The position numbers and the translations under genes were made by a program. A stretch of 64,000 nt of DNA, taken from NCBI GenBank assembly GCA_027924585.1, contig BSBM01000050.1:9666001-9730000 (forward strand), in the 5' to 3' direction. This stretch comes from Larix kaempferi. Taxonomy: Eukaryota > Streptophyta > Pinopsida > Pinales > Pinaceae. A model generated the notes under the pieces. The model saw only the letters and a program-made list of their open reading frames with translations. It was not told the origin of the DNA and did no database searches. Each line of letters opens with the position of its first letter. Within the stretch, counting starts at the first letter, position 1. Shown piece by piece: positions 21,347 through 33,367 of the stretch.

Positions 21347-24300
21347 GGTCGAGCCTTGAGGGTGACCAATGGTGGGAATGGAGCTGCAACCTTTGTGGAT
21401 TTACACCTTCGACCGGGGCACTATTTACATAGGTACGATCGTATTTAAATGGCTATTACTGAATTTCTTTTCTCTATTTCGGAAATTTTCAGAGATCTTG
21501 ATTATATAATTCTGCACCCTTTTTCGATTGCTGGAAATAGTAATTTTACATGCATGAAAATTTACATATCAATTTTATTTCAGAAATTTCAAAGAACGAA
21601 ATTTTTATAATTCTCCACCCTTTCGATTTCTAAAAATGGAAATTTTGTGGGCACTAAAATTTTATGAATCTGTCTATTTCTGAAACTACCGGAGACCTAG
21701 TTACAGACCTGAACTACTTCGATCTCAGGAAATTGAAATTTATGTCAATAATGATTTATACCTCAGTATTCTTTCAGAAATTTATTAGGTATTTAGATCT
21801 GAACTATACTTCGTTTGGAATTTAAAATTTTGTGTATAGTACGATTTAGATCCAGAGGATAAATGTTTCCTGGTAGACTATCTCATTACACCATATCGCT
21901 TTAGATCTGAAGGTTAAGTGTCTTTTGGTAGGCATGGTAATGCACTCTGTTTATATCTTTTAATTTGAGTGTGCGAATCCATGATCAGACTTGCTCTGTC
22001 ATTTAAAATCATAGTGATAACATCCTAAGAGATTAAACGAGCCACGATCTGCAGTCTGCCCACTATTGTCTCCAATGATGTGATGAATGCTCTATGTGCG
22101 CGACCTGATCGAAACTCACGCCAAATCCACAATTACAAGATAACCCCTATCATTCCGGATCCCGAAGTCAAGTGGTAGTATCTCTCTTGAAATAGGTCAC
22201 AATGACTTGTCCCCTTCAAATCCATCACCACGACATGTTCTCTTGAGATCTGTCACAACGGCATCCTCGAATCACCCCTTAATTAGTGGACGAAACTGCC
22301 AGACAATGGTCGAGTGGGTGAGATAATTGTTATTCCGGTGTAAATTTAATGTATGCCGCCTTGAAGCTGTAGTGATTATGGAGAAATTATAGGGCGTTTC
22401 TTGTAGATATCATATGAACCAACCAAATCCCTAAATTTTGGCCTGTATATCCGATATTCCAGTCGATACATTTTATAGCGGACCTTAGCTCGTGGTTAAT
22501 CTTTAGTCTCTTCTACGCCTGACAGTGCGAGTAACAGCCACAAGGAGAAGAGCGAAATCCATCTGTGTGGTTTATGTATTATTCTGATTGAGCGAGTTTG
22601 TATTGTTGACAAACTGACCTCTGTTTTGTTTTATTTTCTTTTTATATTTTCCCTGCAGCAGTTATGGGAAGGGACGGTTGTCGAAGGCCCGATCCCCTGC
22701 AAAGAGGTTGTTGTGTTTATTTATTTTGTTAGAATGTAATACGAGGGCTCAGATTTGTAGAGATGGGCATCGCTCGCCCTCTGCCTTCGAACCTATAGTA
22801 TCTCGGCGTCTTCTATCTGTTGCGTAGATTTCAGAGCCATATCTATGCTCATTAAGCATTTTGTTGTTGATTTATACTGGTCTATATATATTATCTGCTT
22901 GTAATGTTTGGCTCCTCCTGAAATCGTTGCTCAACACAGGATCTCTAATCATAACGTTCAAACCTTGCGTTGTAGCCGATCTTATTGAGATTCGCTCAGG
23001 ATTTCATTCACTCTCTGCATTGTTATCTGGTCGGAGTAAGATCGCTCAGTTAATATTCAACCCTTGTTTTGTCCTGAGTTTTGTTTGAAAGTTTCCAGAT
23101 CCATCTGTTGTTAGAAGTTTCGTTTAGAGCCTCTGTAATTTTTTTATTTCTATTTTTATTTTTCGCAAGTATAAGAGACAGCGCAGCTCAGTGAGAAAGG
23201 CATCTGTCTGGTTTATTTCTTGTCTTGGTAGCCGTAGAGTAAGGTACTTTACCTTATGATCGAGCTCTTCCTTTTCTCTTTGGTGAATGAGTGATTTGTA
23301 TCTTTGAGCGATTCTTGCATACATGTGTCTTCACCTTATGTAAACATTATGTTTAGTTTCCAGGTGTGTAATCTCTGTATTTTCACACTACTTTTTTTTA
23401 TCAGAGAATACATTCTCCTCCGACCCGGAAAGGAAGTCCCAACTCTCCCTTAACTGTTTGTTTAAAAAAAAAAAAAAAAAAAAAAAAACGTAGATGCTGG
23501 TAGCGGTTATGCCCTCTCCTTCTGAAAAGTTCGGTTAATGTCGCTATCTGTGTAAGGTAGTTACAGTATCGATCGAGTAAACAGAACCTTGGACAGGTGT
23601 TCAGCTCGGCGTCACGCCCTCGGTGGTTGTGATCTTCATACATCAACTCGACCTCTCCTTGGTTTCAACCGTTGATGCATGACGATCGATAAACTTGAGG
23701 AGGAAATTTGGTTGAGTAGGGAAGCTGGACTCCTTGTTCTGTCATTAAACTTAGATGCCTTAATTAAGTCAAATTTTAAAACAGGTGGCAATGGTGTGCC
23801 CTTAGCCATAAGCAGCGGACTCCATCGTGGCATGCTTTTAAACAACTTATTGTCAAATTTGAGGTCGATACTGTATTGCGGTTGTATATTATTGATTGTG
23901 AAGTCGGCACTGCACAATTATTTCATTTAGAGTTGTTAGTGGAAGTTAATGCAGTATTAGGGTTCTCTATATTAATTATTAGTCTTCTCTGGGCATTATC
24001 TGTGTCTTGCTTGTACATTACAGCTGCATAAAATTAAAAATTACCTTTCAAAACACTCAAACTAGGCTTTTTCAAAACAGAAAAACTAGCCGACCTTTTT
24101 GTTGAAGCTCTCCCCTTAAATTCCTTTTCTGACATTATTCTTTCCTGCATATATAATACTTGTTTGGGAGCGGGTTTGTGCTACCACTTTGTATTCTCTT
24201 TCTTAGCACTCACATTGACCTACTTATGGATATCTCTGCTGGTGATTAATAAAATCGTCATGTTTTATAGATGTGAATCATATTATTTGTGTTATCAATT

Positions 24301-26608
24301 ATTTAGAGCTAGCGAATTTATAATCTATTTTATTATTACATCTCTTAATCAAAACGAAGGAAAGGTTTACTATTCGTTAGCTTGGAAATTTTAAGACGTA
24401 AACTCTTTCTTTATGCTAATATTTGGGTTCACATTCTTGTGAGTAACTGCCTTTAGCTAGCAAATGATAGTACACACTTACATCGTGATAGTTTTACTTA
24501 TTAATTAAAGGTTGATGAAAACATAGGACAACGAACCTAGTTATAAAGAAGTATTTACGTATAGTGTTGTATTAACACTTGATAGAATTAGAGTTGGAAG
24601 TAAGTTACATTACTTTATGTTTTAATTACTTAAGATTAGGAAAAGTGGTAATATAGAATTATTTTATGATTTAATGACTTAAGTTTAGGAAGATGATAAC
24701 GTTTTTATGCCCACTTTATCAATCAATGACGTATTTATAATTGTAATGTATAGATGGCTGAACTAGAAAAGAACTTTATTAGATTACATGCCAAGTGAGT
24801 TGGCTAGTTGGTAGTTGTATTACGTACATCTTGTAAGAGTATTTCCAAAAAAAAATATTAGTTTAAAATTTGTAATATAGGGACATTAGCAACATAAAGT
24901 AACTTTTTTAGTTGTAAAGGTAAATGGTAGATATTTGTGATACATATTTGTGGAAATAGAAAATTTATTAGTTAAAGAATTAAGAATGATTATTTCTTAG
25001 TTTATAATGGTGAAACAATTATTTGGTTCAATAATTCTTAAGTTATGGTAGGGGTGTTTAAAAAAAAAAAAGTTAATGTTATTAAAGGTATTATTTGAAT
25101 ATCTTGTATTTATAGATAAATGTATATATGTTATATTTGTATAATTATATGATAGTTATCAATAGAAAATGTGTATATATACATGAGGAATATGGCTGTC
25201 TAAAGAATTTATACTACCTATAAGAATTGATTTAAAAAAAAAAAAAAAATTATTGTGGACAATTATCTATATGTATGAGAGTGAGTTAAAAAAATATATG
25301 GGTATATGAGAATTCTGATTATTTATGATTATACGCATGCTTGTACATGCTATCTTAAGAATGTTGCATTCGTCATTCCTATAATAGTTTATGTGGATAT
25401 TAATAAACAATGTGTAGATAGAGATTCATACTATATGATCTCTCATGATTGCAACAAGACTTAGCAAGGAGTGTTGATTAACAACGTCTTGTTGAGAAAA
25501 CCATGTAAATATGGGGGTCCCTAAAATAATGAAGAAGTACAATCTTGATGTAACCATGGCATAGTGAATAGAGAATCCTTAACTGGGAAAACCCACCAAA
25601 GGGCCAAATGATGATGACCTTTGTAGAGAAAAGTATGGAGACAATCAGCATGGTGAGTTGAGGACAATGATATTAACCACCTGATGATGTGCAACTTAAT
25701 CACTAGACGACTAGTTCTGATGATAAGACTCGATGAGACTACATAGACACATAAGACGAAACATGGAAGGTCCATTGAGAGGGCCAAGTGAAGACGACTT
25801 TAATAAAAGAAAGTATGGAGACGATCGGCATAATGAACTCTATGAGGCTAATCTCAGGACATGGTCAAACCTTGATGAAAATACGACTAGCCCAAGGTAG
25901 AACTAGATGAGGTTGAGAAAACACATAGTGTACGACTTGATGAGTCCTTCGAAGTAACCATGTGACAACTAAAAGGATGAAATGAGATAGGCATCTGATA
26001 AGCTCATTAACCTGGACATAATGATAATGATGAAAGGACTAAGAGAACAATTTTAACACTTTCGACTAAGTCACTAAATTTCGACAACTCGAATCCTAAC
26101 TTTTTGAGAACCAACAGTGTTAAACATTTAGATATTTGGAAGTAGTCTTATGGAATTTAGTTTTCGACCATTTAAGGGTCCCTCCCGATTTGTTAAAAAC
26201 CGTGACTTGTCTTGAAGGGAGAATAACCAAATAAATTTGAAACCTTACTTGGATGTGTTATGTTGATAAATTATTGGGTGGTTATTGACACAGTACATCT
26301 TGTTGAAAATTTGAACATAGCAGACCCTCGTGAACGAATAAGAGATATAGGAAATCCTGTTGTGACTGACAATTATGGAATGTATTATCGGATTGATATT
26401 AGGAGAAGTTACTATTAAGATCCTGAGGGTGTATTGTAACCATACTAGATGATATAGGAACTAATGACTTTAACCACTTGTGCTTATAGCCATGATTATT
26501 GGAGAAAAATAGAATACAATGACATGAAGATGAGAATAGAAATCAAGATAAAGCCTAGCGTCGAAAGTACAAGAACAAAAAAATTAACTTCGGGATGAAG
26601 TTCTATAT
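21347..26608 (+). other. Non-coding interior of LARD element
   Basis: No gene found. About 21500-21720 holds a loose repeat of roughly 100 bp (TATAATTCTGCACCCTTTTTCGAT, TATAATTCTCCACCCTTTCGATT). Around 22060-22260 there is a GC-richer non-repetitive segment. A 25-base A run lies at 23464-23488. From 24480 to 25480 the DNA is extremely AT-rich. At 25560-25860 a diverged direct repeat with 180-bp offset shares AAGTATGGAGACRATC. Captured host exons cannot be excluded but none is recognisable. Confidence 0.6.
25560..25860 (+). repeat. 180-bp diverged direct repeat in LARD interior
   Basis: GGGCCAAATGATGATGACCTTTGTAGAGAAAAGTATGGAGAC-type sequence near 25610 recurs near 25790 with about 180-bp spacing. 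The copies are clearly diverged. Confidence 0.6.
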
Positions 26609-26621
26609 AAGAGGGGGTGTA
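26609..26621 (+). other. Polypurine tract of LARD element
   Basis: AAGAGGGGGTGTA directly precedes the right LTR. Confidence 0.8.
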
Positions 26622-28738
26622 TGTAATGCCCCTAAAATGACTGTGGACCTTAAGGGCACCTGTCGAGTGACCCAGCTGATCAACTTCGATAAAGTGGTTT
26701 CTTGAGCCTTGATATGTCTTAAAAGATTGAGGAAAACCTGAAGATGTGAATGACGACAATAACTGATAAATGAATTAAGGAATTAAATTATATATGTGGA
26801 GTGGTATAATTGATTGATTAGTTCTTGCTTAATGATTAGCCCTGATTGATCAAGTCAAAGTGCAGTAGGACAGTTACAGTCCTAGCTTTGAAACTTGGGA
26901 GGACGCAACTAAGCGTCATAGCTTTCCATTTTTATTCTAAACTTCGGGACAGAGTTCTAAATAAGTAGGGGTGTATGTAGTTCCCCTAGACTACTGTAGA
27001 CATTGAGAGCACCTGCTGAGTCACCCGACTGTTTGAAACATTAATAAAATAACCCTATGATTTTATTTTGAGTATATTTATGATTACGATTGATTGATAT
27101 ATGTGCATTTGGGTAGTTATTGTGAATGGATGATTTCATGTTGTTTAACAATTAACTTTGATATGAAAACTGTACATATGAATGATGCTTAACGACTAGC
27201 TGTGCAATTGATTATGTGATTAGACGAATGAGTAATGATTGAGTAAATTATAGATGCTTAATGAAGCAACAGATTTATAAACCAAATTGTGATTATTGAG
27301 GACAATGCTACTAATTTACGTTTGTGAGAAATGTGTGTAGCGACAGGTGAAACGGTTCACCGACAGACACACAAAGGAATATGAAGGGTCGTAGAGTACG
27401 AGTAAATCACACACAGGGAGAGCGACGACGATGTCGACTTCCGACGGAATACCATGCTTGAGCAGATAAGCACTGATCCACTTGCTCAAGAGGAAAGTGT
27501 GAGGGCGTACGAGGTGGGCCACGATGGAGCTGGTCATGTACGAGTTGGGGGGGTGCGCAGTGAGAACAGAGTCACTCCTCAACGCCATTAATCCCTAATA
27601 GCGTGTAGACGGAGTATGGAAGGTAGCGGCTCCTAAAATCCCTACATGGAGTTCCCGCCAGTCAAAATGGAAGGATGATGGCAGAAAGGCCCGACGATGC
27701 GGTACCCTGTCGAGAACGGAAAGAGTGGATGCAAGGACCCAATGATGTGGTGCCTTGCCAAGGAATGGAAACTACAGATGACTGGACCCAACGGAGTGGT
27801 GCCATGTCAAGGAAATTAAATTAAGGAACAAGGAGGCCCAATGGCGCGACACCGGGTCCCTAGTAAAAGTTGATTGCTAAACTTAACTGCGTTGAAATGT
27901 ATAATTTTGCACCTAGAACTTTACTTAGAAATGCATTTGAGTACTTTAGGCATTTGCACATAAATGATTACTTTGGCATTTAAATAATATTAAGTGTTAT
28001 TTAGGCATTGCACATGAAAGGATATTCATGATTACTTAAAAATATTATAAATATTTATTTAGGAGCAAAATGGAATCCTAGGCATGGACACCTAGTCAAC
28101 TCCACCTACACCACAAATCTAGGAGTTAAGTGAAATATCTAGGGGACAAACATGAGCAAACTTAGGGATGTTGGTGCATCTCCTAGAGAAACTGACACTT
28201 GGATGGGTGAGTTGTTTTTCATTAAAGAATTAATTAAATAATTATTTATGCATGAAGCGACATGTGTCGCAGGGGATTTTCCTTTAAAAGGAAGACTTTG
28301 GGAATGGGTAAAGGACCCAGACCCTGGATGACTATCGTAATATTGAGTTACCTCATGACTTACTGCTATTGAGGATTTGGCTGGAAATCTTGGTGGGGGG
28401 GAAACCCAAGCTGAGTTTCTTGAGAATTGTGTGTGAACTTTACGACCCAAAGCTCGAGGGAGGCCATGCGAATGAAAGCATGAGCCTATGGTTGGGTGGC
28501 GAAGCTAACGGTTGCTTCGCCAATGGTTAAACGAGCTTTGTTGGAGGGATCCTACGGAAGACGTAGACGACAATGGACCAATTGGATCAGGTTGATAGGT
28601 TAAGTTTTTGCTTATTTTTGTTAAGTTATTCACGCTTTTTATTTTATTTTTCCAATAACTATGATGGCTAATTTGTTTGCATGAAGTTGTTAAAGTTTCA
28701 GGTTCAGTTCAAGGGGACCCTAAAGGAGGGGTCCTACA
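26622..28738 (+). repeat. 3' LTR of LARD element (2117 bp)
   Basis: Starts TGTAATGCCCCTAAAATGAC and ends GGTCCTACA, followed by the ATATG duplication. Differs from the left LTR by scattered substitutions and very small indels only. Confidence 0.92.
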
Positions 28739-28743
28739 ATATG

Positions 28744-29191
28744 TTCATTGACTATCTATTTGGTATTTAATGTTTTGCAAGTGTATTTCTATAGGCTCCT
28801 CAAAAATTGGGGTCACTTGCTAATTTTCTTGCTCCTTCTTCCTATGATCTATCGTCCCTTATTTCTTCCAATTGTTTCTAGATCTAAGTGGCATCATGCA
28901 TAAACTGTTGTATATACAATTAGTGCCAAAATATCTCTATCAAAGAAAAATTAGGGGCCAACAAGACCTAACCACACATGTTAACTCATCCTTGAGTCAA
29001 CTCTAGTCATCGTGCTTTGTTTCCATCCCAACTGAAAAGTCAACTTTGGTGCCATCTTAATCACCTATTTTTGGGTCCCTTCAAATGTGGTCAGCCCTTG
29101 CAACCATTTAGTTAGTAGTGGTTGGGCTCTAGTAATGGATGTATAATCCTTTAATTTGTGTGTCACCACTAGCTTTCAGTTATAAACTATG
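28744..29191. other. Unassigned spacer between LARD and Gypsy-B
   Basis: About 450 bp with nothing recognisable. It ends with the left target duplication CTATG of Gypsy-B. Confidence 0.45.
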
Positions 29192-29469
29192 TGTTATAGC
29201 TTGAAATGACACCTCTCCATCCGTGACGACACTTGTTTCCCTTGGTCGCTTGACGACACTTCTTGAGATCAAGTTCAGTCACACAACAGGACATTTTTGG
29301 ATGGAGGAGTCATTTGGGACACTAAAAATGGTTGAAATTACCTCATTCTTGACCCATTTGATGTATATGACCCTTAGGAACATTTTTTCAGACCAAACCA
29401 TCTCCTGAAAATGAGCAGAAAAGCCTGTTTTTGGCCATTTTTTAACATGAGCACGACTCCACTGTTGAA

Positions 29470-29565
29470 ATAGTAGCGTGTGTACGCGACTTTGCCTCAT
29501 TAATAGTAGCGCTTAAATCCATATGTACGCGACTTTGTATATTGTAGAGTAGCGTACACCCCTGT
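29470..29565 (+). promoter_or_regulatory. GTAGCG / TACGCGACTTTG motif cluster upstream of the Gypsy-B TATA box
   Basis: AGTAGCGTGTGTACGCGACTTTG is followed by AGTAGCGCTT, a second TACGCGACTTTG and AGTAGCGTACAC, all within 100 bp and roughly 90 bp upstream of TATATAAGG. The spacing and CpG content in AT-rich DNA suggest an enhancer or silencing target. No function is shown. The same cluster is in the 3' LTR (about 37745-37840). Confidence 0.45.
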
Positions 29566-29653
29566 TTTGGTCAAAATCTCAAAATTCGAGTAAGTTAAGT
29601 TGGTTGGGAAACCCCTTGAGCGGTTATAACTTCTTTTCCTCTTCCTCACTGAC

Positions 29654-29660
29654 TATATAA
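29654..29660 (+). promoter_or_regulatory. TATA box in 5' LTR of Gypsy-B
   Basis: TATATAAGGAGG; the same is found at 37929-37935 in the other LTR. Position and motif suit the element promoter. Confidence 0.6.
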
Positions 29661-30249
29661 GGAGGGTAGAAGGGTCATGTGAGGGGATCAAACCCAATTA
29701 CAAAGTTATGCTGGAGGAATGGAGACCCTCATCCCCCTCTCTTGTGCTTCAGTTTTGGTAAACCCTAGTACAGTTGCTTAGAGGATGGGATCTTTGGAGA
29801 ACAGAAGCAGGAGACCTTGAATCTAGGTTTCGTGAAGTGCCAAGCTTGAAGGAAGGTATAATTGTATGTACTTGCTTTCATTCATCAATAAAGATCAGAC
29901 GTTCTTCTCTTTCCAAATATGACCTATTAATGTGTCTCAGATTTGATTACATTTTGTTTATAGTTTGATGTCTCTTTATATTATGGATATCAGTCTTATA
30001 TATGTAGTCAAATGTATTTGAGAAAGGTATCAAGTTGTTTTGCAGGTCTGGGCATTGCGACACTGGATAAGCATTGAAGAGCAAGGGAGACAAAGATAGG
30101 ATCAACCTTCTGAATAAGGTGCCTACATCTCTAAACCCTAATCTCTTCATTTATTTGTTGTACTTGCAGAATGCTTGTAAGTCTATCTTTATCACCGTAA
30201 GTTGGTAGTTTCTCCCCTGAACTATAGGTGCATTTTCCCCACAACAGAA

Positions 30250-30260
30250 TGGCGACTCCG
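30250..30260 (+). other. Primer-binding site of Gypsy-B (TGGCGACTCCG)
   Basis: TGGCGACTCCG starts three bases after the LTR. It is not the iMet type; TGGCGAC-type sites complementary to tRNA-Arg are known in Tat/Ogre-like gypsy elements. The exact tRNA was not checked. Confidence 0.6.
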
Positions 30261-32293
30261 CAGGCGAAAGCCTAATTGCTTAGGGGTATCCAAGGTCATT
30301 TCTTCATTCTTGTTTGATGGTCTTTGTTCATTTTATTGATTAGGATCAATTTGTAGGCCCTATTTGACCCTCCTTGGCTCTTACAGACCCTTCCCAGCCC
30401 TTGCAAACCCTTGTGGACCCGGGTGTGGTGGTTTTAACCCCATTTTTCCAACTTTTTCCACCTGTACGCTACTGTTTGTACCACATAGTAGTGCCCATAC
30501 GTTACTTTTCTTCTACACAGTAGCACCCATCCTGCTATGGGCGCTAGTTTCCTTCATACACAGTAGCGCTCAAAATCTGGGTTTGAAATTTTTGAGTTTT
30601 TGGGTTGTGGACCCGAATCTGGGGGCTGTGGCTACATTTTTTGGGGTCCAGGATGACCCTAGGTCTGAGTTAAACCACTGTAAGTGGTCTCCCATCCTTG
30701 TACTGATCCTACATTCATAATTTGAACCTCTTTTGATCAATTTGGGATTGTTTGGAAAGTTTTGGGGTTTGTTGACCCAAGTTGGGGGGTTGTGGACCTG
30801 TTTGGTGTTTTGTACCCTAATTTGAGTCTAACTGAACTTGCTTGCCCAATTTCCATTGGATTTGAAACCTCTTGAGTCTTATTGACCCTGTTTGTATCTA
30901 TTTGAGTGAAATTTCTCTTTTAGGTTGGTTTCTTATCCTCCCTTATGCTTTTAGTTTTTCTTTTGTAGTGAAAGCTCAAGTGTTTTGGCTGTTGTTCAAG
31001 ACCTTGTTTGCATTGTTTATGTGCGGACCTGAATTTACCAAACCATACTTCTTCGTAGGTCATTTGCTTCGTTTGGGTCTAAAAGTAGTTTTTGTACTCT
31101 TTTCCCAATGGTTGGCATGCTTACATCAATAGGAATTTGAAAGTCATATTTGGTAGCTTTTACTGTTTCATAAAGAGAACCTGAAAGTTTCTTTGCTTTG
31201 CTTTGATAGTAGGTTAGTTTCAGTTTTTTGTTTCTTACCTTTGGAAAGCATAAAGAATTTTGATTTATCTTCTGAATAGAGTACCTTTCAAGTGGCTTAA
31301 AAGATTTTAGAGTGCTTTGCATCAAAAAGAACAAGTTTTCTTTTGCATACCTAGTTGCTTGAGTAGCTGCATTCTTAGGTTTTGAGTTTAATTTTGTACA
31401 TTTAGACTTTATTTTTACCTTTTTTGCATTCGAAATATTAAAAATTGCATTTGCATATGCTTTCTAGATCAGAATTTTAAGACTTGCATTGAAAAGAAAA
31501 GATTTGTTTGGTGGTATATATTTCATTTTCAGTACTCTATCTCTATTATAACCACTCTCACACACCCACTACCTTTTTGAGTAAGCAAGTAACCTTTAAA
31601 ATGAACCCTAATAAAATGTATTAGCAACATTTTCTTTTCTAGGTTACACTACACCAACTAGTCTTGGTTAGGATCTTGGGTTTAAAACACCTTAAACCAC
31701 CCAAGATCACACATTACGCAAAAATCGTAGTTCGACTATCATAGGTAAACCCACTTCATTCAAAGCTTGCCTGGGATCTATGCAGTAGGTCATTGCGAGA
31801 TCAGATTGTTGGGAATACTCCTCCTACTTTCTGTTTCGAGCATACGCCAGGATTGGATCGCATTTGGGGACTCTTTCGAGTTTCGGGCTCAGTTACCCTG
31901 CCCACGCCTTCTGATTCGACCGGTGACTGTTCCCCCAGGAGTTTTTGGTGTTGTGGTATCCTTAGTATCTGACCATAGGTTCATACACAGGTGACAGTGG
32001 AGGGTATATCTGTTGTACCTAGGACAGACGTGGGAGGAAATCCCTTGCAGGTCTTTGGGAGGGCGGTTGGGTGATTCCAGTGCTTGCACCCTTAGTCATT
32101 GTATTGTGGACCTCGGGTAATTGTTCTTCATCCTTCGTTGATCTGTTTTGGGCCCTCATCATCCCAGACTCTTCTCCGGAAGGCATCTGTTTGCCTGGTT
32201 TGATTTACTTAGGACCTTTTTTAGTGGTGTGCTCTTTGTGCTACTTGTTTTAGTTTGCCTTAGATAACTTCTTGCTCATTTGAGTAGGAAACT
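30261..32293 (+). other. Leader of Gypsy-B
   Basis: About 2 kb with no supported gene. Between 30466 and 30573 there are more GTAGCG/GTAGTGCC/GTAGCACCC words like those in the LTR. Long leaders are common in gypsy elements of the Tat/Athila type. Confidence 0.55.
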
Positions 32294-33367
32294 ATGTCTA
32301 CCATTCCGGCGAGTGCCAATCAAGGTACCCATGTTCCGGGGGATCCTTGTGCTGTTCCATTCATTGGAAACATTGGTGCTCCCTTAATGGCTACTCTGAA
32401 TCTTCCTAGATTCACTATTGGGCTGCCGGTTTGGTTGTTTTCCACTCCGAATGCCTTGCATGCTCCTGACGCTTCTTTTGTGAGCACCTCAAATCAAGAG
32501 CATCAAAACCCTGTGCCTCCCTTGCCAGTAACATCTTCTCCTCCTCCTTCTACCTCATGTGGCGAAAGTAGCAATACTAGTAGCCAACAGTCTAAAAGGA
32601 ATAGACGGAGGAAGAATAGGAAGAAGATGCCAAAACAAGGGGACAGCAACCCAGCCTCTGGAAGTCATGCTGGGGGCAAGCACCCTGCCTCTGCAAGTCA
32701 TGCAGGGGGCACCTACCCAGCCTCTGGAGGTCATGCTGGGAGAAAAATTTTAGTCACTGAAAATCATACTGAAAGTTTGTCTTCAACCACTATCAGTCAT
32801 GTTGAGGACACGTCATTGATCACTGCTAGTCATATTAATGACAAGTCACCAGTTCCTGTGAGTCATACTGGAGACACCAGATCAACCACTGCAAGTCATG
32901 CTGAGGGAGTTGACATTGTCGACAAACCAAACAAACAGAAGCTTAAGTTCCCTTGTAAGTTTTGCGAGGGAGATCACCTTACTTACTTGTGCCCTGTACT
33001 TCCAGAAGTGCAAAAAGTGTGGTCCTTAGTTCAAAAGTCTGATGCTTCTGAGCAACCAGCCTCTGTGAGTCATGCTGGGGGCAAGTTGTCAGCCAATGCT
33101 GGTCATGCTGAGAGTACTGACGTTGTAAAGGAGTCTAAACCTATAGGACCGAAACCAAAGTTCCCTTGTAAACTTTGTAAGGGAGATCACCTTACTCACC
33201 GATGCCCTGCCATTCCAGAGGCACGAAGAGTGTGGTCCATGTCTGAAGGAACCTCTGTTCCTGAGTTGTCTATAGATTCCCTGCAGTCAGATCAACCTTT
33301 GGTTGATAAAGTGGTTGAACCAATGCAATCTTTGGTCGACCCACTCTTCCTTCGGAGAGTGAAGTGA
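32294..33367 (+). CDS. Gypsy-B ORF1: zinc-knuckle protein with SHAGG repeats
   Basis: 357 codons from ATG. N-terminal motif GAPLMATLNLPRFTIGLPVW (about residues 28-47) matches the Gypsy-C ORF at 54902-54102 (GTPFMAQLTLPGLTLGIPVW). A basic stretch KRNRRRKNRKKM lies near residue 100, then six to nine imperfect repeats of about 14-16 residues with SHAGG, SHTGD or SHVED cores. Two zinc knuckles (CX2CX3HX4C) are at residues 221 and 292 in a tandemly duplicated block of about 71 residues (KFPCKFCEGDHLTYLCP and KFPCKLCKGDHLTHRCP). Likely RNA-binding, gag-like role, but no classic capsid domain is visible. The stop at 33365-33367 comes from a frameshift within a duplicated segment; the protease frame overlaps it. 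Confidence 0.82.
   Translation: MSTIPASANQGTHVPGDPCAVPFIGNIGAPLMATLNLPRFTIGLPVWLFSTPNALHAPDASFVSTSNQEHQNPVPPLPVTSSPPPSTSCGESSNTSSQQSKRNRRRKNRKKMPKQGDSNPASGSHAGGKHPASASHAGGTYPASGGHAGRKILVTENHTESLSSTTISHVEDTSLITASHINDKSPVPVSHTGDTRSTTASHAEGVDIVDKPNKQKLKFPCKFCEGDHLTYLCPVLPEVQKVWSLVQKSDASEQPASVSHAGGKLSANAGHAESTDVVKESKPIGPKPKFPCKLCKGDHLTHRCPAIPEARRVWSMSEGTSVPELSIDSLQSDQPLVDKVVEPMQSLVDPLFLRRVK

Larger units (their letters stand above)
19213..28738 (+). mobile_element. LARD-like non-autonomous LTR retrotransposon
   Basis: LTRs at 19213-21331 and 26622-28738, both TGTA...TACA, are flanked by a perfect 5-bp duplication ATATG (19208-19212 and 28739-28743). An iMet-type primer site follows the left LTR and a purine tract precedes the right. 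The 5.3 kb interior has no frame over 100 codons and no gag or pol motif on either strand. Large LTRs plus a long non-coding interior define large retrotransposon derivatives (family knowledge). The LTR copies are very similar, so this may be one of the younger insertions here. Confidence 0.9.
29192..30246 (+). repeat. 5' LTR of Gypsy-B
   Basis: Near-identical to 37467-38521. It contains a cluster of GTAGCG/TACGCGACTT words (29470-29565) just upstream of a TATA box at 29654, and ends CCCCACAACA. Confidence 0.93.

Noticed and set aside
23464-23488. 25-base A run as a retroposon poly-A tail
   Set aside because: No LINE, SINE or processed gene end precedes it and no flanking duplication was seen.
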